Part shown: piece after piece, positions 22,760 to 33,021 of the stretch
Layout of the letters: the number at the start of each line of letters is the position of its first letter
Numbering within the stretch: the stretch's first letter is position 1
NCBI GenBank assembly: GCA_007922195.1
Contig: ML682038.1
Span: 8,339,775-8,403,774, forward strand
DNA: 64,000 nucleotides
Source: Podocnemis expansa
Taxonomy: Eukaryota; Chordata; Testudines; Podocnemididae
Direction: 5' to 3'
Position numbers and translations under genes: made by a program
The notes under the pieces: generated by a model
What the model was told of the DNA's origin: nothing
The model's input: only the letters and a program-made list of their open reading frames with translations
Database searches by the model: none

Positions 22760-24340
22760 GGAATGCTCAACCACTCCCGTCACCATCAATTACCGCATCA
22801 ACCGCTAAATTTCCCAACCGACTACAGCCCTTTATCCAACAATGGGCGAGTATCACATCAGACAGATGGGCACTAGAGATTATACAGAAGGGATACCTCA
22901 TCCCCTTCAGCTCCAACCGTCCCTTCCCCGTCCCTTTTCAGGAACACCACTCACGCGCAACTACTGCGGGAAGAAATCCAAAACCTCCTGCGCATCGACC
23001 TAAAGGACGCGTATTTTCTTGTTCCAATACACCACGCACACAGGCGATTTCTCAGATTCCGTTTCAGGGAAAATCACTACCAATACGCAGTACTCCCCTT
23101 TGGTCTCTCCACCGCACCGAGGGTGTTCTCCAAACTAATAGCCCCGGTGACTGCCTGCCTACGCAAATGGGGCATTTCCATCTTCCCATACTTGGATGAT
23201 TTTCTAGTAACAGGACCCACATTCCAGGAAACCAACCACACAATTCAGTCAACAAAGGATCTTTTCGTTTCCCTGGGATTGACCATAAATTACAAAAAGT
23301 CCTCCATGATCCCAACGCTGGAACTCCAGTTCATTGGAGAACGACTCCATACTCCGTCTGCGAGGGCATTCCTCCCCCTCGACAGAATTCACAATATAAA
23401 ACAATTGGCTACCCTGATTTGGCATTCACCACTGGTCCCCATCCACAGATGCATGCAGATGTTGGGCCACATGGCAGCCACTGCTCACGTCGTACAACAC
23501 GCCCGACTCCGCATGCGTCCACTACAATTATGGTTTATCCGACAGTTAAAAACGCGCCATACCTCACTAACACAGTGTTTACATATGCCCCCAGCAATCA
23601 AAGAATCCTTGTCATGGTGGATCGATCATACCAGTCTCTCAGACAGTGTCCCTTTTACGCAACCACAACCGGACATTCTAATCACTACAGATGCCTCCAT
23701 GATCGGTTGGGGCGCTTATATGCATGAATACAAAGCCCAAGGCAGATGGTCCACCACAGAGACATCCCTACACATAAACATACTGGAGTTAAGAGCTATC
23801 ATCAGAGCCTGTCATCACTTTCCCCCATGATTACCGGAAAATGCGTCCGGATTCGAACCGACAACCAAACGGCAATGTTTTATGTCAACCGCCAGGGTGG
23901 AACCAAATCCCACGCCCTTTGCCTGGAGGCGTTGGCACTTTGGAATTGGTGCATAGACCACACCATACACATCTGCAGAATACCTACCTGGAAAGAACAA
24001 CATTGCAGATTCTCTCAGTCGTTCATTCACAGACCATCACAAATGGGAAATCAGACCCGACATAATAAATCACATTTTCAATCTCTGGGGCACTCCTACC
24101 ATAGATCTCTTCGCCAACGCGCACAACAGGAAATGCGAACACTACTGCTCCAGAGGAGGTATAGGCCGACGATCACGAGGCGATGCCTTTCTCATTCACT
24201 GGGGCAACCTCCGGGCATATGCCTTTCCTCCTCTACCATTGATCCTGCGAACCATTCTCAAAATTCTCCACAACACAGCTACAGTAATACTAATAGCACC
24301 TGCTTGGCCTCGTCAGATATGGTACACTCACTTACAATGA
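22760..24340 (+). pseudogene. DIRS reverse transcriptase / RNase H, broken
   Basis: Motif A is DLKDAYF at 22997-23017, followed by PFGLSTAPRVFSK, then the catalytic YLDD at 23189-23200. RNase H residues are D in TTDAS (23690), E in LELRA (23786) and D in RTDNQT (23860). The last of these lies in a different frame because of an indel at about 23828 in a C run; a compensating indel near 23973 returns to the first frame for LPGKNNIADSLSR. A further block, TPTIDLFANAHN..YAFPPLPLI, follows as in other vertebrate DIRS elements, where a methylase-like domain is described. Upstream, LLREEIQNLLR appears joined almost directly to motif A, so the N-terminal RT fingers seem deleted. The frame ends at TGA 24338-24340, overlapping the next ORF as ATGA. 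Confidence 0.8.
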
Positions 24341-25536
24341 ATGTCCAAGACACCACTGATCACGTTACCTCACACACCAACATTACTTTCTCAGAACAAC
24401 GGGATGCTCATCCACCCTCACCTCGATCTCCTCCATCTGATGGCCTGGAACCTCGATGGTTCGATTTTCTAGAGGACCAGTGTTCGAACACAGTGAAACA
24501 GATTCTCCTAAACAGTAGGAGACCGGTGACAAGAACAACTTACCTTCAAAAGTGGCGACGCTTCTCCTATTGGTGTGCCTCTCATCATACAGAACCAACC
24601 ACAGCCCCAATTCCTTCCATCCTTGAATACCTCGCATACCTGAAAGACACAAACATATCGGTCAATACCATCAGAGTTCATCTGGCTGCGATCTCAACGT
24701 TCCATCAGCCTGTTGAGAGCACCTCCATGTTCTCACACCGTACCGTCAAGAGGTTCATGCTGGGACTACAGAACTTATATCCTAATGTCAACCCCCCAAT
24801 ATTCCCATGGGACTTAACACGCGTTCTTAGAGCTTTCATGAAACAACCTTTCGAACCACTGGCTACCACTTCATTGCTTTTTCTTTCTATGAAAGTAGCC
24901 TTCTTGGTAGCAATCACCTCGGCGAGGCGTGTTGGAGAGTTGGCCGCCCTCATGGCATATCCTCCTTACACTATCTTCTATAAGGACAAGGTATCCCTCC
25001 GTCCTCATCCCAAATTTCTCCCAAAGGTTGCCTCATCCTTCCATCTCAACCAAACCATCCACCTACCGGTTTTTTGCCCAAAGCCCCACTCCACACCAGA
25101 ACAGAAAGCACTACATACACTTGACGTAAAACGAGCACTGGCCTTCTATCTAGAGTGCACTAAACCATTCAGGAAAACACCCAGGTTATTTGTTTCCACC
25201 GCTGAACGCTCCCAAGGCCAACCCATCTTCAAACAGAGACTATCCCGTTGGATCTCTTCCTGCATACGCACTGCTTACACTGATCACGATCTGCACTTAC
25301 CTGAACCCATACGTGCACACTCCACCAGAGCAGTTGCATCTTCCTTGGCTTTCCTTATGAAAGTACCGATATCTGATATTTGCCAGGCAACCACCTGGTC
25401 ATCATCAGACACTTTTGCGAACCATTATGCCTTGGAACAACTAGCCTCCATGGACACAGCTCTGGGACACGCAGTCCTTAGCGTTGCACGCAGAACACCG
25501 TCCGAAGTTCCCGCCTCCACTTACGACAACTGCTAA
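24337..25536 (+). CDS. DIRS tyrosine recombinase, intact 399-codon ORF
   Basis: This start is chosen because the ATG at 24337 overlaps the stop of the RT/RNase H frame (ATGA), which gives a 399-residue protein; the open frame upstream of it encodes other proteins out of frame. The catalytic set of tyrosine recombinases is visible: R198 in SARRVGEL, H328 and R331 in HSTRAVASS, and Y364 in FANHYALE. An N-terminal core-binding-like part, TTYLQKWRRFSYWC..LEYLAYL..VNTIRVHLAAIS, resembles the SAM-like domain of the family. The enzyme would insert the circular DNA intermediate in the nucleus. No stop or frameshift is seen, unlike the two upstream ORFs. Whether it is expressed cannot be told from the sequence. 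The stop lies only a few bases before the complementary region. Confidence 0.85.
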   Translation: MNVQDTTDHVTSHTNITFSEQRDAHPPSPRSPPSDGLEPRWFDFLEDQCSNTVKQILLNSRRPVTRTTYLQKWRRFSYWCASHHTEPTTAPIPSILEYLAYLKDTNISVNTIRVHLAAISTFHQPVESTSMFSHRTVKRFMLGLQNLYPNVNPPIFPWDLTRVLRAFMKQPFEPLATTSLLFLSMKVAFLVAITSARRVGELAALMAYPPYTIFYKDKVSLRPHPKFLPKVASSFHLNQTIHLPVFCPKPHSTPEQKALHTLDVKRALAFYLECTKPFRKTPRLFVSTAERSQGQPIFKQRLSRWISSCIRTAYTDHDLHLPEPIRAHSTRAVASSLAFLMKVPISDICQATTWSSSDTFANHYALEQLASMDTALGHAVLSVARRTPSEVPASTYDNC

Positions 25537-25543
25537 ATACTCA

Positions 25544-25651
25544 CCCAAAGTGGAGCAGTCGGGAGTACTGCTCGAGGAGGAGATGGACGTTACTCACCTT
25601 CGTGCAGTAGCCGAAGTTCCTCGAGATGCGTGCTCCCGACATGCTCCACTA
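25544..25651 (+). repeat. DIRS internal complementary region
   Basis: The first part, 25544-25581, is the reverse complement of the left end 20410-20447 with about two differences. The second part, about 25583-25651, is the reverse complement of the right end 25877-25943. Together they spell the junction of the two ends, the template thought to let DIRS cDNA be completed and circularised. The junction word deduced from it is 'ccatctcctcctcgag'. Confidence 0.85.
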
Positions 25652-25706
25652 CCCGCCCTCCTCCCCTCTACTTCGGAGTATTCTGCCATCTTGGCTATCC
25701 GTGGTA

Positions 25707-25943
25707 GAAAGGAACTGAGGCACGGGCGCGTGGGGGCGGGGGAGCTGCAGGCGCACGCCTTCTGTGGCGCGATAAGCAGCCAACTGCCGTGGGCACCTTT
25801 GCTCCCCTCCCCCACTGCTAAAGAGTCTGCTTTAAAATAGCCGGTTCGAGGTGCGCCTGCGCTTCAGCACCCAAAGTGGAGCATGTCGGGAGCACACATC
25901 TCGAGGAACTTCAGCTACTGCACGAAGGTGAGTAACCTCCATT
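25707..25943 (+). repeat. DIRS right inverted terminal repeat and terminus
   Basis: 25707-25913 is the inverted copy of 20411-20597, and the last 30 bases ('cagctactgcacgaaggtga', then 'gtaacctccattt') extend beyond the left repeat, as is usual for DIRS. The exact last base is uncertain within the shared TTTCC. Confidence 0.8.
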
Positions 25944-26136
25944 TCCCTATGCAATAGCGCCCCCTGCCTGATTTGAACTTACAAGTCCTAAGCATGGACA
26001 AGCTAGTTCGAATTAGGGTTTCTAGTGTGGCTGTGTTAATTCGAATTAATGTAATTTGAATGAATGATTATTAGTCCGAATTGATTAGTTCAAATTCAGT
26101 TAATTCAAACTAACCTTCTAAGTGTAGACATACCCT

Positions 26137-27298
26137 TTGTTATTAAATAGACAAATGTGAGAAAAAAGCAGAATGTAGAAAGAGGAAATTTGTGGAAGTA
26201 AGGTGGCACTCTATGGATGGGGAAAACCGTAAGGGAAAGGAAGAGACAATTATGAAAAGAGATTCAGCAATTAGGTTAGAAATTAGATAAAGAAGAAACT
26301 AGGTGGGGCTATTAGTTTGTACAGATACAATACAGGTGACTTGGATTTACAGCGTTAGTAGCTACCATTGCAGTAAGTGCACATATTAGGAGAATCAAGG
26401 CCATCTTAAATGGTCTGCCAGCTATTGAAATCAATGGGAGTCTGTTGATCAGACCCAGTATGGGGGGTGATGTGTGTGGGAGCAGGGATGGCAGAGTGGC
26501 AGGGGCATTACTGCATAGCAAAAATATCTAGGGCACAGGCTCTTCCTTTGTCGGCTATTTTCCCCACCACCCCACTTCTGCCTTCCCTGGCTATTTCCCT
26601 TGCCATCCCACTCCCCACCCACATCTCCCTGTCTATTATCCCTCCTGGTTCAGGACTGCCTGGCCCAAAACACCCCTGTCCTCCTCCTATGGCCTACTGC
26701 TGCCCAGCCCTGCGTGGCCTGGGGGAATGGGGCACCGCTTGCTGCTGTCCTGTTCTGTCTCCTGAGCTGTGGCCCCTCCCTGGCCTGCACCGCCCCACTG
26801 CCCCACCCTGCTTCCATGTGCTGGTCTCCTGTCTGGAGCTTAAGAACAGATCAACCCCACAGAGCTCCCTCCACTGGAGAGCACATTGCCTGGGCCAAGG
26901 GGAGGCAGCACTTTACATTTCATGTTTGTTCTCTTGCACTGCTGCAGAATGAGAGAAATAAAAAGAACCAGCCCCAGTTGGCCGCAGCTTATCTCCCAGG
27001 CACACTAGAACTCAGACTGCCTGCCTGCACCTGTGCACCAGGGCTCAAAGCTGCCTATGAACCAGAGGCCTGCAGCACAGGGCACTCTCCAGCTCATTTG
27101 GGGCAATGCCCAGCGTCACCCCTGGAGAATAGTCTATTGGCATAACAAGTAGGTAACTTGTGGCAAACCAAAAGGAAGCAAGCAAACTGAAAGGTGGATG
27201 AGTAGATTAAGAAAACCAAATTTTTCATTTGAAGTCAGTGGAGTTGTGCTGTGGATGGGTTTGACCTTGAGAATTTACACAACACTTGCATGGTATCT
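26137..27298. other. GC-rich stretch, no recognised gene
   Basis: 26460-27130 is unusually rich in CCT/CTG words and has overlapping long open frames (161 and 181 codons) with low-complexity Pro/Leu/Cys composition and no domain. This looks like repeat-derived or CpG-poor GC-rich DNA and not coding sequence. Confidence 0.4.
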
Positions 27299-27731
27299 TG
27301 AACGTAAGTATGGCTGTACTGGTCAGCTGAATAGTCCATGTAGCTCAGCATCTTGCCTTCTGACAGTATCCAATGTCAGGTGCTTCAGAGGGAACAAATA
27401 AAACAGATAATCATCAAGTGATCCATCCCATTGGCCATTCCCAGTCTCTGGCAAAAAGCAATCCCTTCCTACCCTGGCTAATGGCCACTGATGGACCTAT
27501 TCTCTATGAACCTATCTAGTTCTCTGTTGAGCCCTGTTATAGTCTTGGGCTTCAACACATCCTTGGCTTTCATGATATGGCAAGGAATTCCGGAGGTTGC
27601 CTGCACATTGTGTGAAGAAATAATTCCTTTTGTTCTTTTTAAACCTACTTCTTATTAATTTTATTTGGTGACAGCTACTTCTTGTGTTATGAGAAGGATG
27701 AATAACACTTTATTAGTTTTCTCCACACTAG

Positions 27732-29493
27732 TCATGATTTTATAGATCTCTGTCCCCCGTTAGTCCTCTCTTTGCCAGACTGAAAAGTCCTTGGCTTATT
27801 AATCTTCTCATACGGAATCTTTTCCATATCCCTAATAATTTTAGTTGCCATTTTCTGTAGTTTTTCCAATACTTTTTTTTTTTTTTGACATGGGGCAACC
27901 GGGTCTACATGCAGTGTTCCAGTTGTGGGCATACCATGGATCTATAAAGAGACAATAAAATATTTTCTGTCATATTATATATCCCTTTCCTAATGATTCC
28001 TGATGCTGGTTTTTTTCATGCCCACTGCACACTGAGTGGATATTTTCAGAGAACTAGCAACAATGACTCCAAGATCTCTTTCTTGATGGTAATAGCTAAT
28101 TTAGACCCTGTTATTTTATATGTATAGTTGGAATTGCGTTTTCCAGTGTGTGTGACTTTGAATTTATCAACATTGAATTTCATCTGCCATACTGTTGTCC
28201 AGTTACTTGGTTTTTGAGAGATCCCTTTGTACTCTTCACAGTCTGCCTTGGACTTGGTACTTTCATATGATCTGCAAATTTTGCTGCGTCAGTGTTTAGC
28301 TTTTTTTTCCCCAGACCATTTATGAATATGTTGAACTGTACTGGTCGCAGTACAGACCCCTGGAGGGTACCATTATTTACATATCACCATTCTGAAAACT
28401 GACCTTTTATTCCTACCCTTTGTTTTGAATCTTTTAACTAGCTCTTGATCCAGGAGAGGACCATCCTTCTTATGCCGTGACATTTCCTGAAGAGCCTTTG
28501 GTGAGAGACCTTGTGAAAGGTTTTCTGAAAATTGATGTGCAGTGTTTCCACTGGATCATCCTTGTCCACATACTAGTTGACCCCCGCTTCAGAAAATTCT
28601 AGTAGATTGATTGAGGCATGATTTTCCTTTGCCAAAAAAAACTTGTTCACTCTTCCCCAATAAATCATATTCATCTATGTGTCTGATAATTCTATTCTTA
28701 ATGATAGCTTTAACCAGTTTGCCTGGCACTGAAATTAGGTTTACCAACCTGCAATTGCTGGGATTGACTCTGGAGTAATTTTTAAAAATTGGCATCACAT
28801 TAGCTATGCTACAGTCATCTGGGCACAGAAGCTAATTAAAGAGATGGATTACAGTACCATAGTTACTGATTCTGCAATTTCTCATTTGAGTTCCTTCAGA
28901 ACTGTTTTTCCTCAATAGCCTTATCTTCCTTGAGTGCTCCTTTAGCATCTCTATTGTCCAGTGGTCCCACTTGTTGTTCTACAGGCTTCTTCCTTCTGAT
29001 GTAGTTAAAAAATTTTTTTGCTATTATTTTTTGGTCTTTGGTAAGTTGTTCTTTGCATTCTTTTTTAACCTTCCTATATATATTTATCCTTCACTAGCGA
29101 GAGTTTATGCTCCTTTCCATTTTTTCTTAACAAGATTTGCTTTCCACTTTTTAATGGATGCTTTTTTGCCACTAAGTGCTTCTCTGAGTTTGTTTTTAGC
29201 CACTGTGGCACTCGTTTTCTCACTATGTTCTTTAATTTGGGCTACACATTTAAAATGAGGCTATGCTATAATGTGCTTAAAAAGCTTCCATGCCGCTTGC
29301 AGGGATTTGATTTTTAGCACAGTACCTTTTTAATTCCTATTTAACTACCTTCCTAATTTTTATGTAGTTCTTATTAAACTTAAATGCTGCTGTGGTGGGC
29401 TGCTTTGATGTTTCCCCCTTCATCATAGGGATGTTAAATTTTATGATGCTATGATCACTATTACCAAGTGATTTAGATATATTCACTTCTTGG
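27732..29493 (-). pseudogene. CR1 ORF2 (endonuclease/reverse transcriptase) remnant
   Basis: Minus-strand reading from the right: SLGNSDHSIIKF at about 29440-29480 has the SDH motif of the APE-like endonuclease. At 28589-28798, PIFKNYSRVNPSNCRLVNLISVPGKL matches the N-terminal RT block (PIFKKG..RPVSLTSV type). At 27780-27860, VLEKLQKMATKIIRDMEKIPYE matches the C-terminal LEKVQRRATKMI block. The catalytic FADD region cannot be read cleanly. Frames shift repeatedly, so it is a dead copy. Confidence 0.7.
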
Positions 29494-29494
29494 A

Positions 29495-31810
29495 CAGTGG
29501 TTAAAGTATAATTTGATGGGCCCTGGAACCTTCCTAATCTCCAGGCCCCCTTTCCATATTGTCCAAACCCCATCATGCATGTGTGGGTTCCAGCCCACGT
29601 GGGCGTTTGCAACCACTTCTCAGTTCCATGTGCACTGGTTATCACTCCATAAAAATATTTATAATTTTATATGGCATTTATGTCTATAGCAATTATTGTC
29701 AGAAATTAGCAAGCACTGCATAACACAATAAGTATTGTGATTAACAACATGATGATTAAATAAAATGTGATCTGTAATTCATTGAACACGGTGCAAGGCA
29801 TAAGCAGAAACAATCGAAACAAACAAAAACACAAAACTGCATTTATTTCTTGCACTAAAACACAGATACGCAAACTCGCATTAATATTGACATACATAAT
29901 TTCAACCAAAACAGTTTATAAAATTAACTAATATTTTCCATGATCTGCCACACTGATTTCATTGCTGCAGCTTCATCCTGAAGTCAGCTTACTTAGTCAG
30001 CACTCAGTTACGAACACACAGGGATTACAGTAAGCCGGAAATGCTGGAATGCTGTTCTGGGGCCCACTATTTTTAGGGGCTTAGGGTTCTGGGGCCCCTA
30101 AAAATAGCAGGCCCCGGAATGCCATTCCAGTGCATTCCAGTAGGTCAGGGAGCTTTCCCCAGGCTGGGAGATTTTAAATCTCCCACCCTGAGCCTGTTCT
30201 GACTAAGCATGCTCGGAGCCTCTGAGCATAATCAATCAGTGCTGGCTCAGGGCAGCAGGAGCGAGCAGCTTGTGGGATGCTGCTCTGCTATGGTGGCCAG
30301 GTAAGGGGCCCTGGGGGCGGGCCTGGGCCAGTGGAGGAGTGGAAGTTGGGACTATGGGGCTGAGGCCGCTCCAGCTCTGCAGTGCGGGCCCTGGGGCGGT
30401 GAGGTGGGCCAGGGCTGGGCCTGGCATGGAGAGTGGTGGGATGGACTCTCTCCCACTGGGCTGGCCCCATTTGGGGCCCCCCAGCTCCCTGCGGCTGCAG
30501 AGCAATGCTGGGTGGGCAGACAGCCCAGTGTCCTCTTCAGCTATAGCCCTAGCCCCCCAACTCCCCTGCTCCACCCCTTTTATGCTTCTCCTGCCCCTGC
30601 CCCCCTTAACCCCACCTTCTGCCTCTGCTCCTCACCTCTTGCCACCACCCACCCCTTCTCTGTACCCATCACTTACCTCTGCCCCCTTCACCACCACACC
30701 ACCTGCCCCGCCCTCTACTTCATGCCACCACCTTCTTTGTCCCCATCAATTACCCCTGCCCCCTTCACCACCACACCTCCTGCCCCCTACCTCCTGCCAC
30801 CAGCCACCCCATCTCTGCCCAATCTCCTGCCCCTGCCTCCTATGTCCTGCCCACCCACATCTTCTCTGCCACATCTTCTGCTCCTACCCCTGGCCCCCTG
30901 CACCTGCCCCCACCTCCTGCTGCCATCCACCCCCTTCATTGGCCCCATCCTCTGCCCCTGCCCACAGCCACCCCTTCAACACCACCATCTCCTTCCCCTG
31001 CTCTATTTATCCAGATGCCATGCCCTCATCCTTCCTGGGCTGGGTCCTGCACTTGTGGGAAGGGGCACTAGATAACATGGGAAGGGGGCCCACCAAATTA
31101 TACTTTAACTACTGCCCACAGCCCCAACAGACCTCTTAAAGAAACACTTCTCATTTAAGAACATGGTTTACACTGTGGTTTCCAGAACTATCTAGATGGT
31201 ATAGTATTGACTGTTTGCAGGTAACATTTTAGAAATAAAAAAGTTACATTAAAAGTTGTATTAAATTCAACTTGTAGTAATTATACATTTATGCTGATCA
31301 ACAAATTACAAAACTTGAAATTTTGGCAAGTTTTTTGGTCAAGATTTTGAATTTTGACAAATAAAGGTAGTATGTACACAATATTTTCAATGAGAAATGT
31401 GAGATTTGATTCTTCTTCCACCTGATGGCATGCTAAACTCTGGGGGTGCTGTCCCTGGCCTCCCAATGGCTTGCTGAGCTCCGGGGGTATCTTCCCCAGC
31501 CACCTGATGGCTTGCCGGGCTCTGGAGACACCTTCCCTAGCCACCCCCCCTGCACCCTTTTTCCATTGCCACTGGCTCCAGGGGCATACCCAACCCACTT
31601 AGGGCCCCCCTTCCCCTTACCTGGCTGCTGGAGCATGCTCAGGATGGGAGATTTAAACTCCCAGCCTGCCGTAGCAGCTCCTTGCTGGCTGGCCTACAGG
31701 GCTGCATTCCACCCCATTATTCTGTTTTTAGGGGCCCCAGAATGCTGGGCCCTAAAATTTGTGGGTCCTGGAACGCTGTTCCAAGGCATTCCCCCTTACT
31801 TTAACCCCTG
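29495..31810. mobile_element. hAT-like non-autonomous composite element, 2.3 kb
   Basis: The left end is cagtggttaaagtataattt; the right end read inward is caggggttaaagtaaggggg. The flanks TTCTTGGA (29487-29494) and CTCTGGGA (31811-31818) agree at six of eight positions, and removal restores the CR1 sequence, so this pair is probably the outer boundary. Two further end-like sequences lie inside: one ending at 31114 (cagtagttaaagtataattt read inward, closely matching the outer left end) and one starting at 30019 (cagggattacagtaagccgg). The interior 30260-31130 is C-rich with low-complexity open frames. It may be one element inserted into a relative. Confidence 0.6.
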
Positions 31811-31990
31811 CTCTGGGATCAGATTCTGTACTCCACTTAGAACTGAATCAAGAATTGCCTCTCCTCTTGTGGGTTCTGTTCCAAGACTAGCTGCTGCAGG
31901 AAGGAGTCGTTTAGGGTGTCAAAAGACTTTATCATGAATCCTTGCATTTTGGCAGGGACCATATTTATTTGGCAAAATAGTCTTGTGGGT

Positions 31991-32387
31991 GGCAGTTAAC
32001 TCAAGATTAGATTTTGTCTTGGCTGGGGCAAGTCTATATACAGGTTTTAGAGATGTGAAAACCTTGGTAAAGTTCTGTGCAGGATCTCTATATCTGTTTT
32101 TGCACTGATTTCAGGAGAATGAACTGTATTTTTCCCTCAGCAAACAAAATCCATATCAAAGGATGCTAATGTTACTTCTAAAACTACTTTGTTACAGTTA
32201 TTGGTAATATCATTCAGATTATATACTATCATTAAGTATTATAGTTGCAGGTAACAAAAAATAGAAAAGTAACTCTTTACTGTGAGTAGTAATATACTTA
32301 CTATTTTCTGTGGCAGTTATTCATGGTGGTATCCACTGTACCAAATTCAGTGACCATTTATATGATCCCTTTAAAATTTAACTCCAA
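31991..32387. other. No recognisable feature
   Basis: AT-rich sequence without supported features. Confidence 0.35.
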
Positions 32388-32565
32388 AGGGATAGTTGTG
32401 TTACTCTAGTTCAGTAAACAAATGAGGAGTCCTGTGGGAGTTTGAAAGATGAACAAATTTATTTATCGCATGAGCTTTTGTGGGAGAAAAATCCTACTTT
32501 ATGAAAGCTCATGTGATAAATAAATTTGTTCATCTCTAAAAGTTCCACAGGACTCCTGGTTTCTT
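32388..32565. repeat. PLE-type tail in fold-back arrangement
   Basis: It starts 'tccaaagggatagttgtgtt' and 'gaggagtcctgtgggagttt'. The arm 32424-32495 and the arm 32501-32556 are inverted copies of the tail ('gaacaaatttatttatcgca', 'gctcatgtgataaataaatt'). The stem II sequence in the right arm is deleted. Same family as 2262 and 13641. Confidence 0.7.
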
Positions 32566-32837
32566 TTAAATTTAGCTGGTTCTACATTGGCTGGCACAGA
32601 CTTACAGAAATGTTTAAATTGCATTAGAAAATCAGTTTAAACTAGTCCAGTAGCCTAGCTAAAATAGACGAGCTCTGTGCAAGAGATCTCAAAGAGGGAA
32701 AATTGCAAGAATGAATCTTGTAAATTCAAGTAGTTTATTTTATCCTCAGTATCAATATTCATAATTTAACTGGATTTAAGTGTGTGCCAAGGAAAGAGCT
32801 AGAGAAGTATGTACTCAGAAGGCACAGAGGTTTGATT

Positions 32838-33013
32838 CACTGTTCCCTCTAAGCTGTGCGTGCGCACACAGGTCATGAAACCTGCACATGACAAAATAAA
32901 GTGCACACAAAAAAAATCAATAGTGCTAATATTGCTGCTTACAAAGAAATGTTTTTGTGCACACAATGAAATTGTTTGCGCACACAGTCTACAAGTAATT
33001 AGAGGGAACACTG
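32838..33013. mobile_element. hAT-type MITE, 176 bp, with perfect 8 bp target duplication
   Basis: GTTTGATT lies directly on both sides (32830-32837 and 33014-33021). The inverted ends are cactgttccctctaagct on the left and cagtgttccctctaatta on the right read inward. The interior is alternating GTGCGCACAC-like sequence. This is a known end type among vertebrate hAT MITEs. It has no coding capacity. Confidence 0.85.
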
Positions 33014-33021
33014 GTTTGATT

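Larger units (their letters stand above)
20407..25943 (+). mobile_element. DIRS-group tyrosine-recombinase retrotransposon, about 5.5 kb, nearly full length
   Basis: It carries inverted terminal repeats (20411-20597 against 25707-25913), gag-like, RT/RNase H and recombinase frames in the order typical of DIRS elements, and an internal complementary region at 25544-25651 made of the complements of both outer ends. DIRS elements have no integrase or aspartic protease: a circular DNA is made using the complementary region and inserted by the recombinase, without target duplication. None is seen here; the MITE sequence simply resumes at about 25944. The GC content is clearly higher than that of the surroundings. 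The gag and RT/RNase H frames are broken while the recombinase is open, so this copy cannot be autonomous. Confidence 0.9.
20151..26136. mobile_element. MITE of about 450 bp, split by the DIRS insertion
   Basis: The left end 'agggtatgtctacactta' at 20151 is the exact reverse complement of the right end 'taagtgtagacataccct' at 26136. The parts outside the DIRS are 256 bp (20151-20406) and 193 bp (25944-26136); both are rich in TTCGAATTAA-like words, so they belong together. TT flanks both ends; a longer target duplication is not evident. Related short elements sit at 7195, 54315 and 62510. The element is non-coding and older than the DIRS copy inside it. Confidence 0.8.
27300..31990 (-). mobile_element. 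CR1 LINE on the minus strand, about 2.4 kb, interrupted by a hAT composite
   Basis: The 3' untranslated end lies at 27303-27460 ('ggtcagctgaatagtccatg', 'gatccatcccattggccatt'). ORF2 remnants run leftwards from 31990 through 29337 to 27732. The piece 31811-31990 ('agaattgcctctcctcttgt') continues the endonuclease-RT linker that stops at 29494, so the two parts belong to one copy. The 5' end is missing. The copy is heavily mutated. Confidence 0.8.

Noticed and set aside
23746..24336. Upstream extension of the recombinase open frame
   Set aside because: Except for the shifted RNase H piece at about 23828-23973, this frame is out of register with the RT/RNase H protein; the real recombinase start is the ATG overlapping the upstream stop at 24337.
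26467..27145. 161- and 181-codon open frames
   Set aside because: Overlapping frames in a CCT/CTG-rich stretch with Cys/Pro/Leu bias; no homology recognised and no regulatory context.
30270..31139. 289-codon and 223-codon overlapping open frames
   Set aside because: They lie in C-rich low-complexity sequence inside a hAT-like element, with Pro/Ser/Thr/Leu-only composition and openings in several frames. There is no domain.
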